64,000 bases of DNA from Maribacter dokdonensis DSW-8 (GCF_001447995.1 NZ_LDPE01000001.1:1-64000); one strand, 5' to 3'; numbered from the stretch's first letter, positions 35,641 to 45,836 are shown. Notes: generated from the sequence alone by a model not told the origin. A program made the numbers and translations.

Positions 35641-36708
35641 ATGTCAAAATTTAAACTATTTCTTCGAGCTTTCGGACTTCTTGCCATCGTCCTAACCATT
35701 TTTCCTTATATTCCTCTAAACAGTTGGGTAATTAGAATATTCGATTTTCCACACCTACAACTAACAGTGCTTACTGTTTTAGCTTTTTTGACTTACTTTT
35801 TTAGGTTTGAATTAAAAAGTAGAGTTGATCAAATTTTTGTTCTAATTCTTTTGATCTGTATTGGGGTTCAACTTAGAAAGATTTACATATATACACCATT
35901 GGCTAAATATGAAATTGAAGAGGCAAGTGAAAATGCCAAGGTATTCCTCTCTATCTATGCTGCTAATGTATTGCAAGAGAACGAGAAGAAAAATTTACTT
36001 GTTGAAGATTCCAAAAGTAAAAAAGCGGATATTTTATTATTCACTGAAATAGATCATAAATGGTTAAAGAAAATTCAAGAGAGTTTTCAAAACCAATATG
36101 AATACCAGGTAGAAGTGCCTTTAGACAATACGTATGGCATGGTATTGTTTTCTAAATATGAACTTTTTGAACCTAGTGTACAATATATGGTTGAAGATAC
36201 CATACCTTCCATTCATACAAAATTGGTATTACCATCAAAGGATACCATACAAATTTTTGCTATTCACCCGGCACCGCCAACTCCACAGCATAACCCATCA
36301 TCTGTAGATCGAGATGCAGAAATGATGAAAATTGCCCTACTTAGTAAAAAATCCAAGTATCCTGTAATTGTAATGGGTGATTTTAATGATGTGGCATGGT
36401 CCGAGACCACGGAATTATTCCAGAAAGTAAGTGGTTTGCTGGATTCTAGAAAGGGTAGGGGGTTGTTCAATACCTTTAATGCCAGGAGTTATATTATGCG
36501 CTGGCCTTTAGATCATATATTTTCATCGGCAGATTTTAGAGTGAAAGACATTAGTTTAGGTACGGATATTGGCTCTGATCATTTTCCTTTTTACACCAAA
36601 TTTAGTTTTGAGCCACAATTATCAGCTGAGCAAAAACTTCCTGAACCATCTGAACAAGAAATTAACACAGCTAAAAGTCAGATTACCACTGAAAACAAGA
36701 CTTCATAA
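35641..36708 (+). CDS. Membrane-anchored endonuclease/exonuclease/phosphatase-family protein
   Basis: 355 residues. Two to three N-terminal membrane segments (residues about 10-90) are followed by an EEP domain: LLFTEIDHKW (catalytic Glu), FAIHPAPP, VMGDFNDVAW (Asp-x-Asn) and GSDHFPF (Asp-His). The catalytic set looks complete. Such anchored EEP proteins act outside the membrane on nucleic acid or phospholipid. The C-terminal 30 residues are polar and likely disordered. Confidence 0.82.
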   Translation: MSKFKLFLRAFGLLAIVLTIFPYIPLNSWVIRIFDFPHLQLTVLTVLAFLTYFFRFELKSRVDQIFVLILLICIGVQLRKIYIYTPLAKYEIEEASENAKVFLSIYAANVLQENEKKNLLVEDSKSKKADILLFTEIDHKWLKKIQESFQNQYEYQVEVPLDNTYGMVLFSKYELFEPSVQYMVEDTIPSIHTKLVLPSKDTIQIFAIHPAPPTPQHNPSSVDRDAEMMKIALLSKKSKYPVIVMGDFNDVAWSETTELFQKVSGLLDSRKGRGLFNTFNARSYIMRWPLDHIFSSADFRVKDISLGTDIGSDHFPFYTKFSFEPQLSAEQKLPEPSEQEINTAKSQITTENKTS

Positions 36709-36724
36709 AATATCTATAAATAAA

Positions 36725-36760
36725 AAAGGGCAATAGTACCGGATGATACCATTGCCCTTT
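36725..36760. terminator. Bidirectional intrinsic terminator
   Basis: AAAGGGCAAT (36725-36734) pairs with ATTGCCCTTT (36751-36760), extended inward by GTA/TAC. A-runs and T-runs on both sides make it work in both directions. It lies between the convergent EEP and DUF2383 genes. Confidence 0.8.
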
Positions 36761-36777
36761 TAGACATAAAGAAAAAC

Positions 36778-37230
36778 CTAACTAATTAAATCTTCCATTG
36801 ATTTTACTTTGTTTAAATCGGTTCTAATTTTTACCAATTGTTCTCTAATTACCAATGCAACGTTAGAAGGTAATTGGCTTTCATTCAATACTTCTTCATA
36901 TTCCTCTACAGCAGCTTTGTCTCCTCTGATTGCCTCTTCTAGCATAGATTCGTCATTATCCCCAGAAAAGAATGCTTTTACATCCATCCAAGCTCTATGC
37001 AAGGTACCGGTAAAGCTACCATCGTTGTCGATTTCATCATAACTAGCCACTAGCTCTTTATGTAAAATTTGATTAAATGTGCCTCGTTCTCCAGATTTGT
37101 TCTGAAAGTATGCCTTTAAATTATGATCCTTTGCATTTTCAGCTGCTTTAGCGTATCCCTTTTGGGCATCACGGTTCTTTTCTAAAATTTCTTCTAATCT
37201 ATTTACTAAGGTTCTATTTTTCGTTTCCAT
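36778..37230 (-). CDS. PA2169-family (DUF2383) four-helix-bundle protein
   Basis: 150 residues, all helical, no signal. Ferritin-like DUF2383 pattern: LEEILEKNRDAQKGYAKAAE, AYFQNKSGERGTFNQ, and GTLHRAWMDVKAFFSG, a strongly conserved block of this family. Associated with general stress and envelope stress in other bacteria. The biochemical role is unknown. An 8-base dyad (TTTTAAGT 37233-37240, ACTTAAAA 37250-37257) just upstream could be an operator. Confidence 0.85.
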   Translation of the reverse strand: METKNRTLVNRLEEILEKNRDAQKGYAKAAENAKDHNLKAYFQNKSGERGTFNQILHKELVASYDEIDNDGSFTGTLHRAWMDVKAFFSGDNDESMLEEAIRGDKAAVEEYEEVLNESQLPSNVALVIREQLVKIRTDLNKVKSMEDLIS

Positions 37231-37360
37231 ATTTTTAAGTTTTAATTATACTTAAAATTATAGGCTTAGAACTATTTAGTTTGCTGTATTCGCTTATGAT
37301 TTTGATGCAAAAAATACTATTACCAACTTTAACATATTATATGTTAATATGATTAACTAT

Positions 37361-38752
37361 TTATTCATGAACTGTGAACAAAGGCTTAATTTTCCATGGA
37401 TTACGTTGCCTATAGCTAGAGATAATTTTGGCAGTATGGTAAGAATGCTTTTTAGAATCAAGCATATCTTTAAAATCCTCTATGCTAGAAAATGATTGTG
37501 AATTATCAATAAATCCGTAACCTTGGTAAACACCATGTAGAATTAAGATAAAACTACGCTCTGCTTTGGTGCGTCCTTTTTCAAAAATTATATAATTATC
37601 ATTTTCATTATTTAGATAGTCCAGGGCATTTTCCACTTTATGATTGTAGCTGCCAATTTCTTCTTCACCGGTACAGACACCATCACATTCATTATATTCA
37701 CCGTGCGTACATCTACCTAATTTTGTTTTCAACCCGGTTTGTAGCGGGCATAACTTAAATTTTTCTGTCAGTTGGATCAAGCGTTTAATGGCATCGCCTC
37801 TTCTTAAAAATATTTCGGTGGGCGAGTGCGCAAAAGGTCTTCGTTCAATTTTCAGTTGTAGTATGCCTTTTTTATTTTTCTGAGGTATGATGTGATAAGT
37901 GATATAATTTTTCTTTTGTATGTAATTATACGGTGGGTCTATTTTATCAATTAAATCTGCTTCTCGTAATAAGGCAATGAGCTCACTTCCGGTTGTTTCA
38001 AAATCTATATGAAAAGTAGCATCGCATAATGCAATTTCTTTCTCGCTTGAATTATAGAAATGACTCAAGACTCTTTTCTTTATATCTTTTGCTTTACCAA
38101 CATATAGGGTTTCCCCACTTTGATTTTGAAATCTATAAACGCCCGTTACATTTGGCAGCGTGTTTAATTTTTGATATTGAATATTCTTTGGAGCAAAATG
38201 CTCTTTTTCTACTTTAGGTGCTAAAAACTTGGAAATTACATCCTCATCATCAAGTTGTATCAATCTTTGCAATAAGATATCTACCGCATTGCTATATTCT
38301 TCCAAATCATTGGAAGGTGTAAATGGAATATTTAATACATTACTTAAATAAGGCAATTCATAATTGGTCATATTCGGCATTAATTTCTTAGCCAACCGAA
38401 TGGTACATAGTTGCGGAATTTTAAAGGAGTACCCTAAATATTTGAATTCTGATTGTAACGCATAATGAAGAAACGATGCATTATGACCAACCAAAATGTG
38501 ATTTTCAAGTTCTTGTAAGATCGTATTGGCAACATCTGAAAAAGTAGGTGCTTTTAAAAGAATACTATCGGTCAACCCAGTTCTTTCTTGAATGTAATTA
38601 GGTATTCGCTCTTCGGGGTTAATGTTAGTGGAGAAAATTGTCTGGTAATATTCACCTTTAAGTTTGCTTATAGATAGTTGAACTATTCTTAACGGGTTAG
38701 GCTTATAACCAAAAGTGGTCATGGTTACAATAGCAAATTTTCTGTCCTGCAT
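37361..38752 (-). CDS. Exonuclease-like plus GIY-YIG nuclease fusion; exonuclease domain decayed
   Basis: 463 residues from ATG 38752; a GTG at 38759-38761 overlapping the helicase stop by one base is the alternative start. Residues 5-160 have the fold of the DnaQ/epsilon DEDDh exonuclease, but the catalytic residues are gone: the DxE motif reads T10-M-T12, motif II reads GHNASFLHY (no Asp), and in motif III the His is Tyr (EYSNAVD). Residues about 200-285 are an intact GIY-YIG domain (GVYRF, LYVGKAKDIKKRV, and Glu in SELIALL) as in UvrC and Cho. A Cys-rich patch follows (CTHGEYNECDGVC). Coupled to the helicase gene upstream, so a nucleotide-excision or structure-specific repair role is likely. 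Confidence 0.82.
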   Translation of the reverse strand: MQDRKFAIVTMTTFGYKPNPLRIVQLSISKLKGEYYQTIFSTNINPEERIPNYIQERTGLTDSILLKAPTFSDVANTILQELENHILVGHNASFLHYALQSEFKYLGYSFKIPQLCTIRLAKKLMPNMTNYELPYLSNVLNIPFTPSNDLEEYSNAVDILLQRLIQLDDEDVISKFLAPKVEKEHFAPKNIQYQKLNTLPNVTGVYRFQNQSGETLYVGKAKDIKKRVLSHFYNSSEKEIALCDATFHIDFETTGSELIALLREADLIDKIDPPYNYIQKKNYITYHIIPQKNKKGILQLKIERRPFAHSPTEIFLRRGDAIKRLIQLTEKFKLCPLQTGLKTKLGRCTHGEYNECDGVCTGEEEIGSYNHKVENALDYLNNENDNYIIFEKGRTKAERSFILILHGVYQGYGFIDNSQSFSSIEDFKDMLDSKKHSYHTAKIISSYRQRNPWKIKPLFTVHE

Positions 38753-38760
38753 TCTGATCA

Positions 38761-40821
38761 CTAGCTAAAATCCATTCCTGAAGAAAGGTCAATATTATTA
38801 GGTTCCGCGGCATCTTTAACGGGTGTAAAATCATGACCAATAGTTTCTTGCTTTACCAAGGTATCTGGTACGGCCGTTAAGAAATAAGTTTCGGCAGCAT
38901 TGGCCTGTTGCCCCATGTTAGCGGCAATGGCTTTACCATGAATTGCTGAAATTGAGGCGGTATTTCTGGTGATAATCAACCTGTTTTTAGCTCTTGTCAA
39001 AGCAACATACAATACTCTACGGTCTTCTTCAATGGCATCGACATCATCTAACGACCATGAGGAAGGAAATGCCTTGGGCGATACGTGCAACACTATACAC
39101 ACATCTGCCTCTAACCCTTTGGCAGAATGAATTGTAGAGATGATTACATGGTCTTTTTCCTCTGCGGTGTCCAATTGAGATTCACTTAGCACCGGTGAGC
39201 CGTTCATTTTTTCTGCATTATCCAACAGGCCTTCACCGATAAATTCACCTAAGCTGGCATAGCTATCTGCCAAAAGTTTAAGCACAGGGAAATCACCTTT
39301 GCGCTTTTCTATCCAATCTTTACGATATCTAAATGCCAAGCCCAACGACATAGCTTCATAAGCGATATCTACCATCTTGCCAACCTTGCCTTTCTCTTTT
39401 TGTACTGCATTATAGAGGTCGGCAATTTTGATTCCGTCTTTACCGGGAATAGCACCTTGTAATAGGGTAGGGATATCAGTTTTACCTTCATCAGCCAATA
39501 TGACCGCCATTATTCTTGAAGCCCTTACTTCTCCAATTCCTTCCCAGAAAGTCAGGAATCTTACCCATGCAATTTCATCGTAGGGGTTATTGACTATTCT
39601 TAATAGTGAAACCAAATCTTTAATATGTGCAGCTTGTAAAAATTTACGACCTCCGTACGTTACATAGGGTATTTTTCTTCTTATAAAAACCGCTTGTAAG
39701 GTTTTGGTATAATACTGGGAACGCGATAAAATAAGATGATCGGAAAAACGACGATCTTCATCGGTATAATTTTTTAATATTTCATCTGCTACCCAATTTG
39801 CCTCTTGCCATTCATCATTAACATTGAGCAGTATGGGTATTTCGCCGTTTCCTCTAACCGATTGTAACTTCTTTTTATAATCAATGGGCGATTTTTCTAA
39901 CAACCAATTTGAGATATCAAGTATCTCTTGCGTTGAGCGGTAATTTTTTTCAAGCTTATATACTTCAGAATCTTTTACCCGTTCTTTAAACTGATGTACA
40001 TTTCTAAAATCTGCACCTCTAAATGAATAGATAGATTGCGCATCATCACCTACACAAAACAAACTGCAGATATCGATAAAGGGCGAAAGTAACTCCCATT
40101 GCAATGGGTTGGTATCTTGCATTTCATCAACAAGTAGATAGTCAAGGTCTTGGGATAAAAGCTTTCTAGCTTCGGGATTGGATTTTAGCTGTGTGGATAC
40201 AACGAGCAACAGATCATCATAATCTAAATAACGTTGATCCATTTTTTTCTTTTGATAAGCCCTAAGTAAAATTTCCACATTAGGCTTCATGGCCGTTATT
40301 TCGTAATCTGTATCCTTATCTTCTTTGCCTTTATATATTAATGTTCGTATAGATTCTGTTAGATTCTTTTTTGTGTTTCTAGCATAAGAATAGACATCCA
40401 GTAATTGCTGGGGTTTAATACGCAGCTTGCTATAAACATCACTTTGGCTGCCAGAGACCATTTTCATTAACCCTAACTGGTCGTCTGGGTCTATAACCGT
40501 AAAATTGGCGGCACCAAATAAATTAGGGTATTTGATAATCAATTGGTTGCACCAACTGTGAAAAGTGGCACCGCTCAATGACCGCCCGTTAGACTGTGGT
40601 AAACTAGCTTTAACACGCTCCACAATTTCATTGGCAGCTTTTTTTGTAAAAGTCAATATCTGAATTTTTGATGGATTAGCTCCATTCTCGATCAAATATG
40701 CTGCCCTGGCTATAATAGTTCGTGTTTTGCCTGTACCTGCACCAGCAAGTACTAGCAAATGTTTGCCCGTAAATTCAACGGCCTTTAATTGTTGTTTGTT
40801 TAATTCTTCTTTTAAATGCAT
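38761..40821 (-). CDS. UvrD/Rep-family superfamily 1 ATP-dependent helicase
   Basis: 686 residues. Motif I LAGAGTGKTRTI at about 27-38, motif Ia LTFTKKAANEI, motif II VDEMQDTN, motif III GDDAQSIYSFRG, motif IV YRSTQEIL, motif V STIHSAKGLEADVC and motif VI RRVLYVALTRAKN. A 3'-5' DNA helicase for repair or recombination. Its stop overlaps the possible start of the GIY-YIG gene downstream, which indicates a functional pair. Confidence 0.92.
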   Translation of the reverse strand: MHLKEELNKQQLKAVEFTGKHLLVLAGAGTGKTRTIIARAAYLIENGANPSKIQILTFTKKAANEIVERVKASLPQSNGRSLSGATFHSWCNQLIIKYPNLFGAANFTVIDPDDQLGLMKMVSGSQSDVYSKLRIKPQQLLDVYSYARNTKKNLTESIRTLIYKGKEDKDTDYEITAMKPNVEILLRAYQKKKMDQRYLDYDDLLLVVSTQLKSNPEARKLLSQDLDYLLVDEMQDTNPLQWELLSPFIDICSLFCVGDDAQSIYSFRGADFRNVHQFKERVKDSEVYKLEKNYRSTQEILDISNWLLEKSPIDYKKKLQSVRGNGEIPILLNVNDEWQEANWVADEILKNYTDEDRRFSDHLILSRSQYYTKTLQAVFIRRKIPYVTYGGRKFLQAAHIKDLVSLLRIVNNPYDEIAWVRFLTFWEGIGEVRASRIMAVILADEGKTDIPTLLQGAIPGKDGIKIADLYNAVQKEKGKVGKMVDIAYEAMSLGLAFRYRKDWIEKRKGDFPVLKLLADSYASLGEFIGEGLLDNAEKMNGSPVLSESQLDTAEEKDHVIISTIHSAKGLEADVCIVLHVSPKAFPSSWSLDDVDAIEEDRRVLYVALTRAKNRLIITRNTASISAIHGKAIAANMGQQANAAETYFLTAVPDTLVKQETIGHDFTPVKDAAEPNNIDLSSGMDFS

Positions 40822-40998
40822 TTAGTAGTGTACTACAAACTTTTGAATAGGACGAAAGTCTTATTACATTTTCTATTCCGCTTCTAAACCATTGGCTTTT
40901 ACCATGGATAGTGGAATTTTAAATAAATGAAAGGGAGGTTGAATTATATTACAAAATTAATACAAATAGATCAATATTTAATAGCTAATAAAATTTAT

Positions 40999-42213
40999 CT
41001 ATTGTGTCATGGGTAAATAAACGGTAAATGTAGCTCCCTTATTTAATTCGCCATTGGCTATGATGAATCCCTTATGGTTTTCAGTAATTCTTCTGGCAAT
41101 GGTTAATCCAATTCCTGTAGAATGACTTTGCTTTTCTGTATCTAGACGATTGAACATACCAAATATTTTCTCATTATATCTAGGATCGAAACCTATACCA
41201 TTATCGGTAAATACTAATTTGCAGTACTTGGTGCCAATATCTAATTTTTCATACGCTAAATCACTACCATGTTCAATTTTACAGGTAATGGATAATTCTA
41301 AATTACAATCGTTAGATTTAAAGGTGATTGCATTGATGATCAAATTGTAAAAAAGCTGTTCAATTTGATCCGGCATTATGGGTACTTTAGGTAAATCACC
41401 GATTACGATTTCCCCATTACACTCAGAAAAATCTTTTGATAATCTTTTTTGAACATTTTCAACAATTACATTTAAATCAACAGGTACAAATTCCTGCGAA
41501 GATTTCTTGAATTCTGAAAACACCAATAGGTCATTCAGAATATTACGCATGCGCTGGGATTCGTTCTTTATACTGTTCAAATATTTTATAGTCTCCGAAT
41601 TTAACGTCTCACAGTTTTTTTCGAGTATTACACTGGAAAACATCTGTATTTTCCTCAACGGCTCTTGAAGATCATGGCTAGATACAAAATCAAAAGATTC
41701 CAATAGAAAATCTTTCTTTTGAATTTCTAAATCCTTTAGACGTAATTTTTCTATAGCATCTAAATGAAATGATATAAGTTCAGCGTAAGCGGTGAACATA
41801 CCAATAACCTTAGAATTGTTAAGCTTGTTCGGTGCGGGGTCTAAAGCACAAAGTGTACCGAAAAACGTTCCATTCTGCAAAACGATAGGTACTGAAATAT
41901 AACTTTGAAATCCATACTGAATCGGTATTGGATTATTGCAGAATTTTTCATCTTCATTAACATGGTCTATGACCACCAACGTATTAGTACGTCTAACATC
42001 TCGGCAAAATGTTGTTTTAATATCAAGTTCATCACCGGGTACTAGACCAAACTCTAAATTGTCTTTAACTGCACAAGTAACCCATTTTTTTGAAGTGACC
42101 TTGGCAACCACTGCAAAACCTAATCCTGTAGATTGTACTATGACATCTAGAATAGTAGGTAGTATTTTAATAGACTGTACATCTTTAATCGTTTGATTGA
42201 AATTTTCGATCAT
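40999..42213 (-). CDS. GAF-domain sensor histidine kinase
   Basis: 404 residues from ATG 42211-42213; a longer frame would need TTG. GAF domain at about 15-155 (FCRDVRRTNTLVVIDHV, GFQSYISVPI, FFGTLCALDP). DHp helix with H180 in SSHDLQEPLRKI, then HATPase: N box NLIINAITFK, G1 DNGIGFD, F box IFGMFNRLD, G2 STGIGLTIARR. No membrane segment, so cytoplasmic. This type (phytochrome-like GAF kinase) commonly signals to single receiver proteins such as those at 9601-11457; the link is conjecture. Confidence 0.9.
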   Translation of the reverse strand: MIENFNQTIKDVQSIKILPTILDVIVQSTGLGFAVVAKVTSKKWVTCAVKDNLEFGLVPGDELDIKTTFCRDVRRTNTLVVIDHVNEDEKFCNNPIPIQYGFQSYISVPIVLQNGTFFGTLCALDPAPNKLNNSKVIGMFTAYAELISFHLDAIEKLRLKDLEIQKKDFLLESFDFVSSHDLQEPLRKIQMFSSVILEKNCETLNSETIKYLNSIKNESQRMRNILNDLLVFSEFKKSSQEFVPVDLNVIVENVQKRLSKDFSECNGEIVIGDLPKVPIMPDQIEQLFYNLIINAITFKSNDCNLELSITCKIEHGSDLAYEKLDIGTKYCKLVFTDNGIGFDPRYNEKIFGMFNRLDTEKQSHSTGIGLTIARRITENHKGFIIANGELNKGATFTVYLPMTQ

Positions 42214-42291
42214 TATATTGGGGTGATGGTAGTTTAACAAAAGCTTCAAAGTATTGAAATATACACGGAAGTTTATTGAAGTTACATTAAA

Positions 42292-44709
42292 TTATTTATC
42301 TATTTGCATAAGTGCGGTATTCATGTCAAAATTAATCTCTGAAATTTTTTTGAACAAGTCGCCTTGCTCTTTAATTCTTGTTATATAATCTTTCATTTTA
42401 AAATGTCTAGGGGTTAATTTATTATTTAATTCTTGCCAATGTAATGGGGCAGAAATTGGTGCTTCCGCAATTGGTCTTACCGAGTGGACCGATGCAATGG
42501 TGTGACCTCTACGGTTCTGTAAATAGTCTAAATATATCCTACCTTTTCGTTTGTTTATGCTACGTTCTAAAGTGGTCAATTCTGGTAGTCTTTCTTCCAC
42601 CAATAGACATAAAAGTTTAATAAAATTTCGGACTTCTTCATAACTGTATTTGGTAGACATGGGTAGGTAAATATGAATGCCTTTAGATCCAGATAGCTTG
42701 CAAAAACTTTCAATTTTTAGATCACTTAATATCTTATGAAACTCTTTTGCTACTTCAACCACTTTTTTAAATGCCATATTCTTTGGTGGATCTAAATCAA
42801 TAATGCCATAATCGGGCTTGTCCAAGCTCAATTTTCTAGAACTCCACGGATTAATTTCAATGCACCCTAAATTGGCCATATAAATTAATGATGCGGTATT
42901 TTGACACATTAGGTAATTTATTTCGCGTTCGGAAGATTTAGAGTATACTGATACCGTTTCAAACCAATCGGGCAAGTAATCATTATCCTTCTGATAAAAA
43001 CTTTCTTGATGTATACCATTTGGATGACGATGTAAATTTTGGGGACGATCGATCAAATGGGGTAGTAGGTAATCAGATATATTTAAATAATAATCGATCA
43101 GGTTGAACTTGGTAAGTTTTGATTCTGGCCAATATATTTTATCTAGATTACTAATGGGCACTTTTAATCCGTCAATAGTAATAACCTCTTTTGAGGAAGT
43201 TGATTTTTTAATGCTGACCTCGGTATTTTTTGGTTCAATTGGTATTTTAGGAATTTCACTTTTAATACGTTTTAAAACAGGATTTCTTAACAATCCGTTC
43301 TTTGTGAGTTCAGAGAATATAATCTCACATTCCAATAGAGGTTTTGTCCAGTGTGGTATTCTACCTTTTAATGGTATTTTATTTTCAAACACATTTTCGT
43401 TCACCTCATATTTAGAAAGAAGTAATTGTAATTCTTTACGGCTTTTATCGGTAAAGCCTGTACCACAATTGCCGATATATTTTAATTTGTCCTGTTGATA
43501 TTGACCAAGAATTAAAGAGCCGATCAATTCTGGACTATTAGCGGATTCGGTAAAACCACAGATGATAGCATCTGTACTTTGAACGCCCTTGACTTTTAAC
43601 CATTTTTCTGTTCTAGATCCAACAGCGTAATTGGAATTTTGCTCTTTGGCCATTACACCTTCCATACCCGCTTCAATAGCTTTTTCAAAAAGTGCGGTAC
43701 CCATACCTTCAATATGGTCACAGTATTGTGTTATAGTCAAATCACCTATAACATCATTGATAAGACTTTTTCGCTCTATCAATTTTAGGTCCAGCATGCT
43801 ATGACCGTTCAAGTAAAGCATGTCAAAAACATAAAACCGTAATTCTCCCTTACTGTCAGGATAGTTTTGAAGTTCACCAAATTGCGATACGCCATTGCTA
43901 TCCACCAGAACTACTTCACCATCTAAAATAACATCGTGTTCAATAGTGGCTAATTCATCATGAAGTTTGGAAAATTTAGTGTTATAGTTGATGCCATTCC
44001 TTGATTGTAAGAGTACCTTACCTTTTGTAATGTGTGCTATAACTCTATAGCCATCCCATTTAAGTTCAAAAATATAGTTTGGGTCATTGAATATATCTTT
44101 AGTGGAAGATGCCAGCATGGGCTGTAATATGGATCCCGGTTTAAGTTGTGTGACAAATTTCTTTTTTCGTGTTGTAGAAATTGGAACCAATGTTTCAGCA
44201 TCATAAAAAGTGGTAATGGCATATTCATCTTTCTTTTTAAGCAGTAACCATTGTTCGGTATCGTTTTTTGAAGTGGTACGAACTAATGCAAAACGTCCTC
44301 TAATTTTACTTCCGTAAAAATTCAATTTGATATTGCCTATTGCCAGTTGTTCGGATAGTTCTTTATCCGTTTCCTTGGAATCCACCTCAAAAGTTCCCGT
44401 ATCCCAAATGATCATATGACCTGCACCGTAATTTCCCTTTGGTATTGTGCCGTGAAAAGTCAGGTATTCTAGTGGATGATCTTCAGTACGCACAGCCAAG
44501 CGTTTATCTTTTGGATTCATTGAAGGTCCTTTAGGTATTGCCCAACTTTTAAGTGTTCCGTTGATTTCTAACCTAAGGTCATAATGTAATCTACTTGCTG
44601 CATGGCGCTGAATTACAAATCTTTGGTTGTTGGAAACAGGCTGTAATTCCCCTTTAGGCTCGGGGGTTTTCTCAAAATTCCGCTTATCATAATATTGTTT
44701 TAAGCTCAC
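42292..44709 (-). CDS. ligD: Multifunctional ATP-dependent DNA ligase D
   Basis: 805 residues starting GTG, three bases after the ku stop. Domain order: 3'-phosphoesterase at about 20-180 (FVIQRHAASRLHYDLRLE, WAIPKGPS), ATP ligase at about 200-500 (adenylated Lys in ELKWDGYR, LDGEVVLVD, EGVMAKE, EKWLKVKG), archaeo-eukaryotic primase-type polymerase at about 520-800 (IYWPESKLTKFNLIDYY, DLDPPK, KLSGSKGIHIYLP). This PE-ligase-polymerase order is usual in Bacteroidota. It completes non-homologous end joining with Ku. Confidence 0.95.
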   Translation of the reverse strand: MSLKQYYDKRNFEKTPEPKGELQPVSNNQRFVIQRHAASRLHYDLRLEINGTLKSWAIPKGPSMNPKDKRLAVRTEDHPLEYLTFHGTIPKGNYGAGHMIIWDTGTFEVDSKETDKELSEQLAIGNIKLNFYGSKIRGRFALVRTTSKNDTEQWLLLKKKDEYAITTFYDAETLVPISTTRKKKFVTQLKPGSILQPMLASSTKDIFNDPNYIFELKWDGYRVIAHITKGKVLLQSRNGINYNTKFSKLHDELATIEHDVILDGEVVLVDSNGVSQFGELQNYPDSKGELRFYVFDMLYLNGHSMLDLKLIERKSLINDVIGDLTITQYCDHIEGMGTALFEKAIEAGMEGVMAKEQNSNYAVGSRTEKWLKVKGVQSTDAIICGFTESANSPELIGSLILGQYQQDKLKYIGNCGTGFTDKSRKELQLLLSKYEVNENVFENKIPLKGRIPHWTKPLLECEIIFSELTKNGLLRNPVLKRIKSEIPKIPIEPKNTEVSIKKSTSSKEVITIDGLKVPISNLDKIYWPESKLTKFNLIDYYLNISDYLLPHLIDRPQNLHRHPNGIHQESFYQKDNDYLPDWFETVSVYSKSSEREINYLMCQNTASLIYMANLGCIEINPWSSRKLSLDKPDYGIIDLDPPKNMAFKKVVEVAKEFHKILSDLKIESFCKLSGSKGIHIYLPMSTKYSYEEVRNFIKLLCLLVEERLPELTTLERSINKRKGRIYLDYLQNRRGHTIASVHSVRPIAEAPISAPLHWQELNNKLTPRHFKMKDYITRIKEQGDLFKKISEINFDMNTALMQIDK

Positions 44710-44712
44710 GGT

Positions 44713-45486
44713 TTAAGATGCTTTTTTTTCTCGTTTTTCCAAACTCGCTTTCAGTTGTGCCATTAGGTCTTTTGCGGGAGTAGGTTTAGATTCGAATTTT
44801 TCGGGTTTTGAAATTTTACCGGAAGCTTTGGAGTTTATAATTTTTAAAAGTTGCTCGTTATAAATATCCTTGAACTTTTTAAAATTGAACTTTTCGGTAT
44901 ACTGCTCAATTAAAGACATTGCCATATCCATTTCTTTTTTTGCAATTTTAGTCTTTGGAAGTTCTAATTCTTCAGTGCTTCGAATCTCATCTTGAAATCG
45001 TATTACATGCAATACCAAAGCATCTTTATAAACACCTATTAACGATAAATGTTCTTTTTGGCGCATTACAAAAGTAGCTACACCCAATTTTTCGGTTTTC
45101 TTTAATGCATCTCGTAATAATGAATATGACTTTTCACCACCTTTTTGAGGTTTAATGAAATAGGGTTTTTTAAAAAGAACATCTGACACTTCATCTTCCA
45201 TGATAAATTGCTCTATATCAATGGTCTTGCTCTTTTTAATGTTCGCATTTTCAAAATCTTGCTTTTCTAGAACAATGTACTCGTCATCTTTTTTATAGCC
45301 TTTTACGATATCTTTCCATTCCACTTCTTTCCCAGTTTCTTCATTTACACGTTTGTAGCGTATTCTTGCACCGTCATGACTATCTAACATATCTAGATCC
45401 AACTTTCTATCTTCAGAGCCTGAAAATAGTTTTATGGGGATAGATACTAGACCGAAGCTTATTGAACCGTTCCAAATTGATCTCAT
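44713..45486 (-). CDS. ku: Ku protein for non-homologous end joining
   Basis: 257 residues. The bacterial Ku core is obvious from the start: MRSIWNGSISFGLVSIPIKL, RIRYKRVNEETGKEV, EQFIMEDEVSDVLFKKPYF, then a short Lys-rich C-terminal tail (SGKISKPEKF ... EKREKKAS). The homodimer binds broken DNA ends and recruits LigD, whose gene follows with coupled translation. Confidence 0.95.
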   Translation of the reverse strand: MRSIWNGSISFGLVSIPIKLFSGSEDRKLDLDMLDSHDGARIRYKRVNEETGKEVEWKDIVKGYKKDDEYIVLEKQDFENANIKKSKTIDIEQFIMEDEVSDVLFKKPYFIKPQKGGEKSYSLLRDALKKTEKLGVATFVMRQKEHLSLIGVYKDALVLHVIRFQDEIRSTEELELPKTKIAKKEMDMAMSLIEQYTEKFNFKKFKDIYNEQLLKIINSKASGKISKPEKFESKPTPAKDLMAQLKASLEKREKKAS

Positions 45487-45736
45487 AATTTTTTATTAGG
45501 GTTAATTGGTGTTTGTCCGGTAATTTTCATTTACCAAAATTTAATTTAGGAAATAGCTAAAGTGCATGATAACTCTAACTACATTTTGTTTAACCTAAAA
45601 GGGATTGTAAGCTATATAAGTTTTATTGCGTTAATAATTTCTTCATATCCATTATTTACAATTTTTAATTTTACACGCATATTAAGTTTTTGATGCTCTT
45701 TATTTGTGTAAAGAGTTTAGAATTTGGATTTGGTTG

Positions 45737-45763
45737 ACCACCTCGCCTCGAGGTGGTTTTTTT
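45737..45763 (+). terminator. Strong orphan intrinsic terminator in a 350-base gene-free gap
   Basis: ACCACCTCG (45737-45745) and CGAGGTGGT (45749-45757) pair perfectly over a three-base loop and run into seven Ts. No rightward gene lies between the ku start (45486) and this point, so it either ends a short RNA or insulates the umuDC unit. The rest of 45487-45836 shows no gene. Confidence 0.7.
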
Positions 45764-45836
45764 GTTTCAACATTTTTGTTGATAATTTTTTCAAAGTTAC
45801 GACACATTATTTGGAATATATCCTGAAATTTGGACA

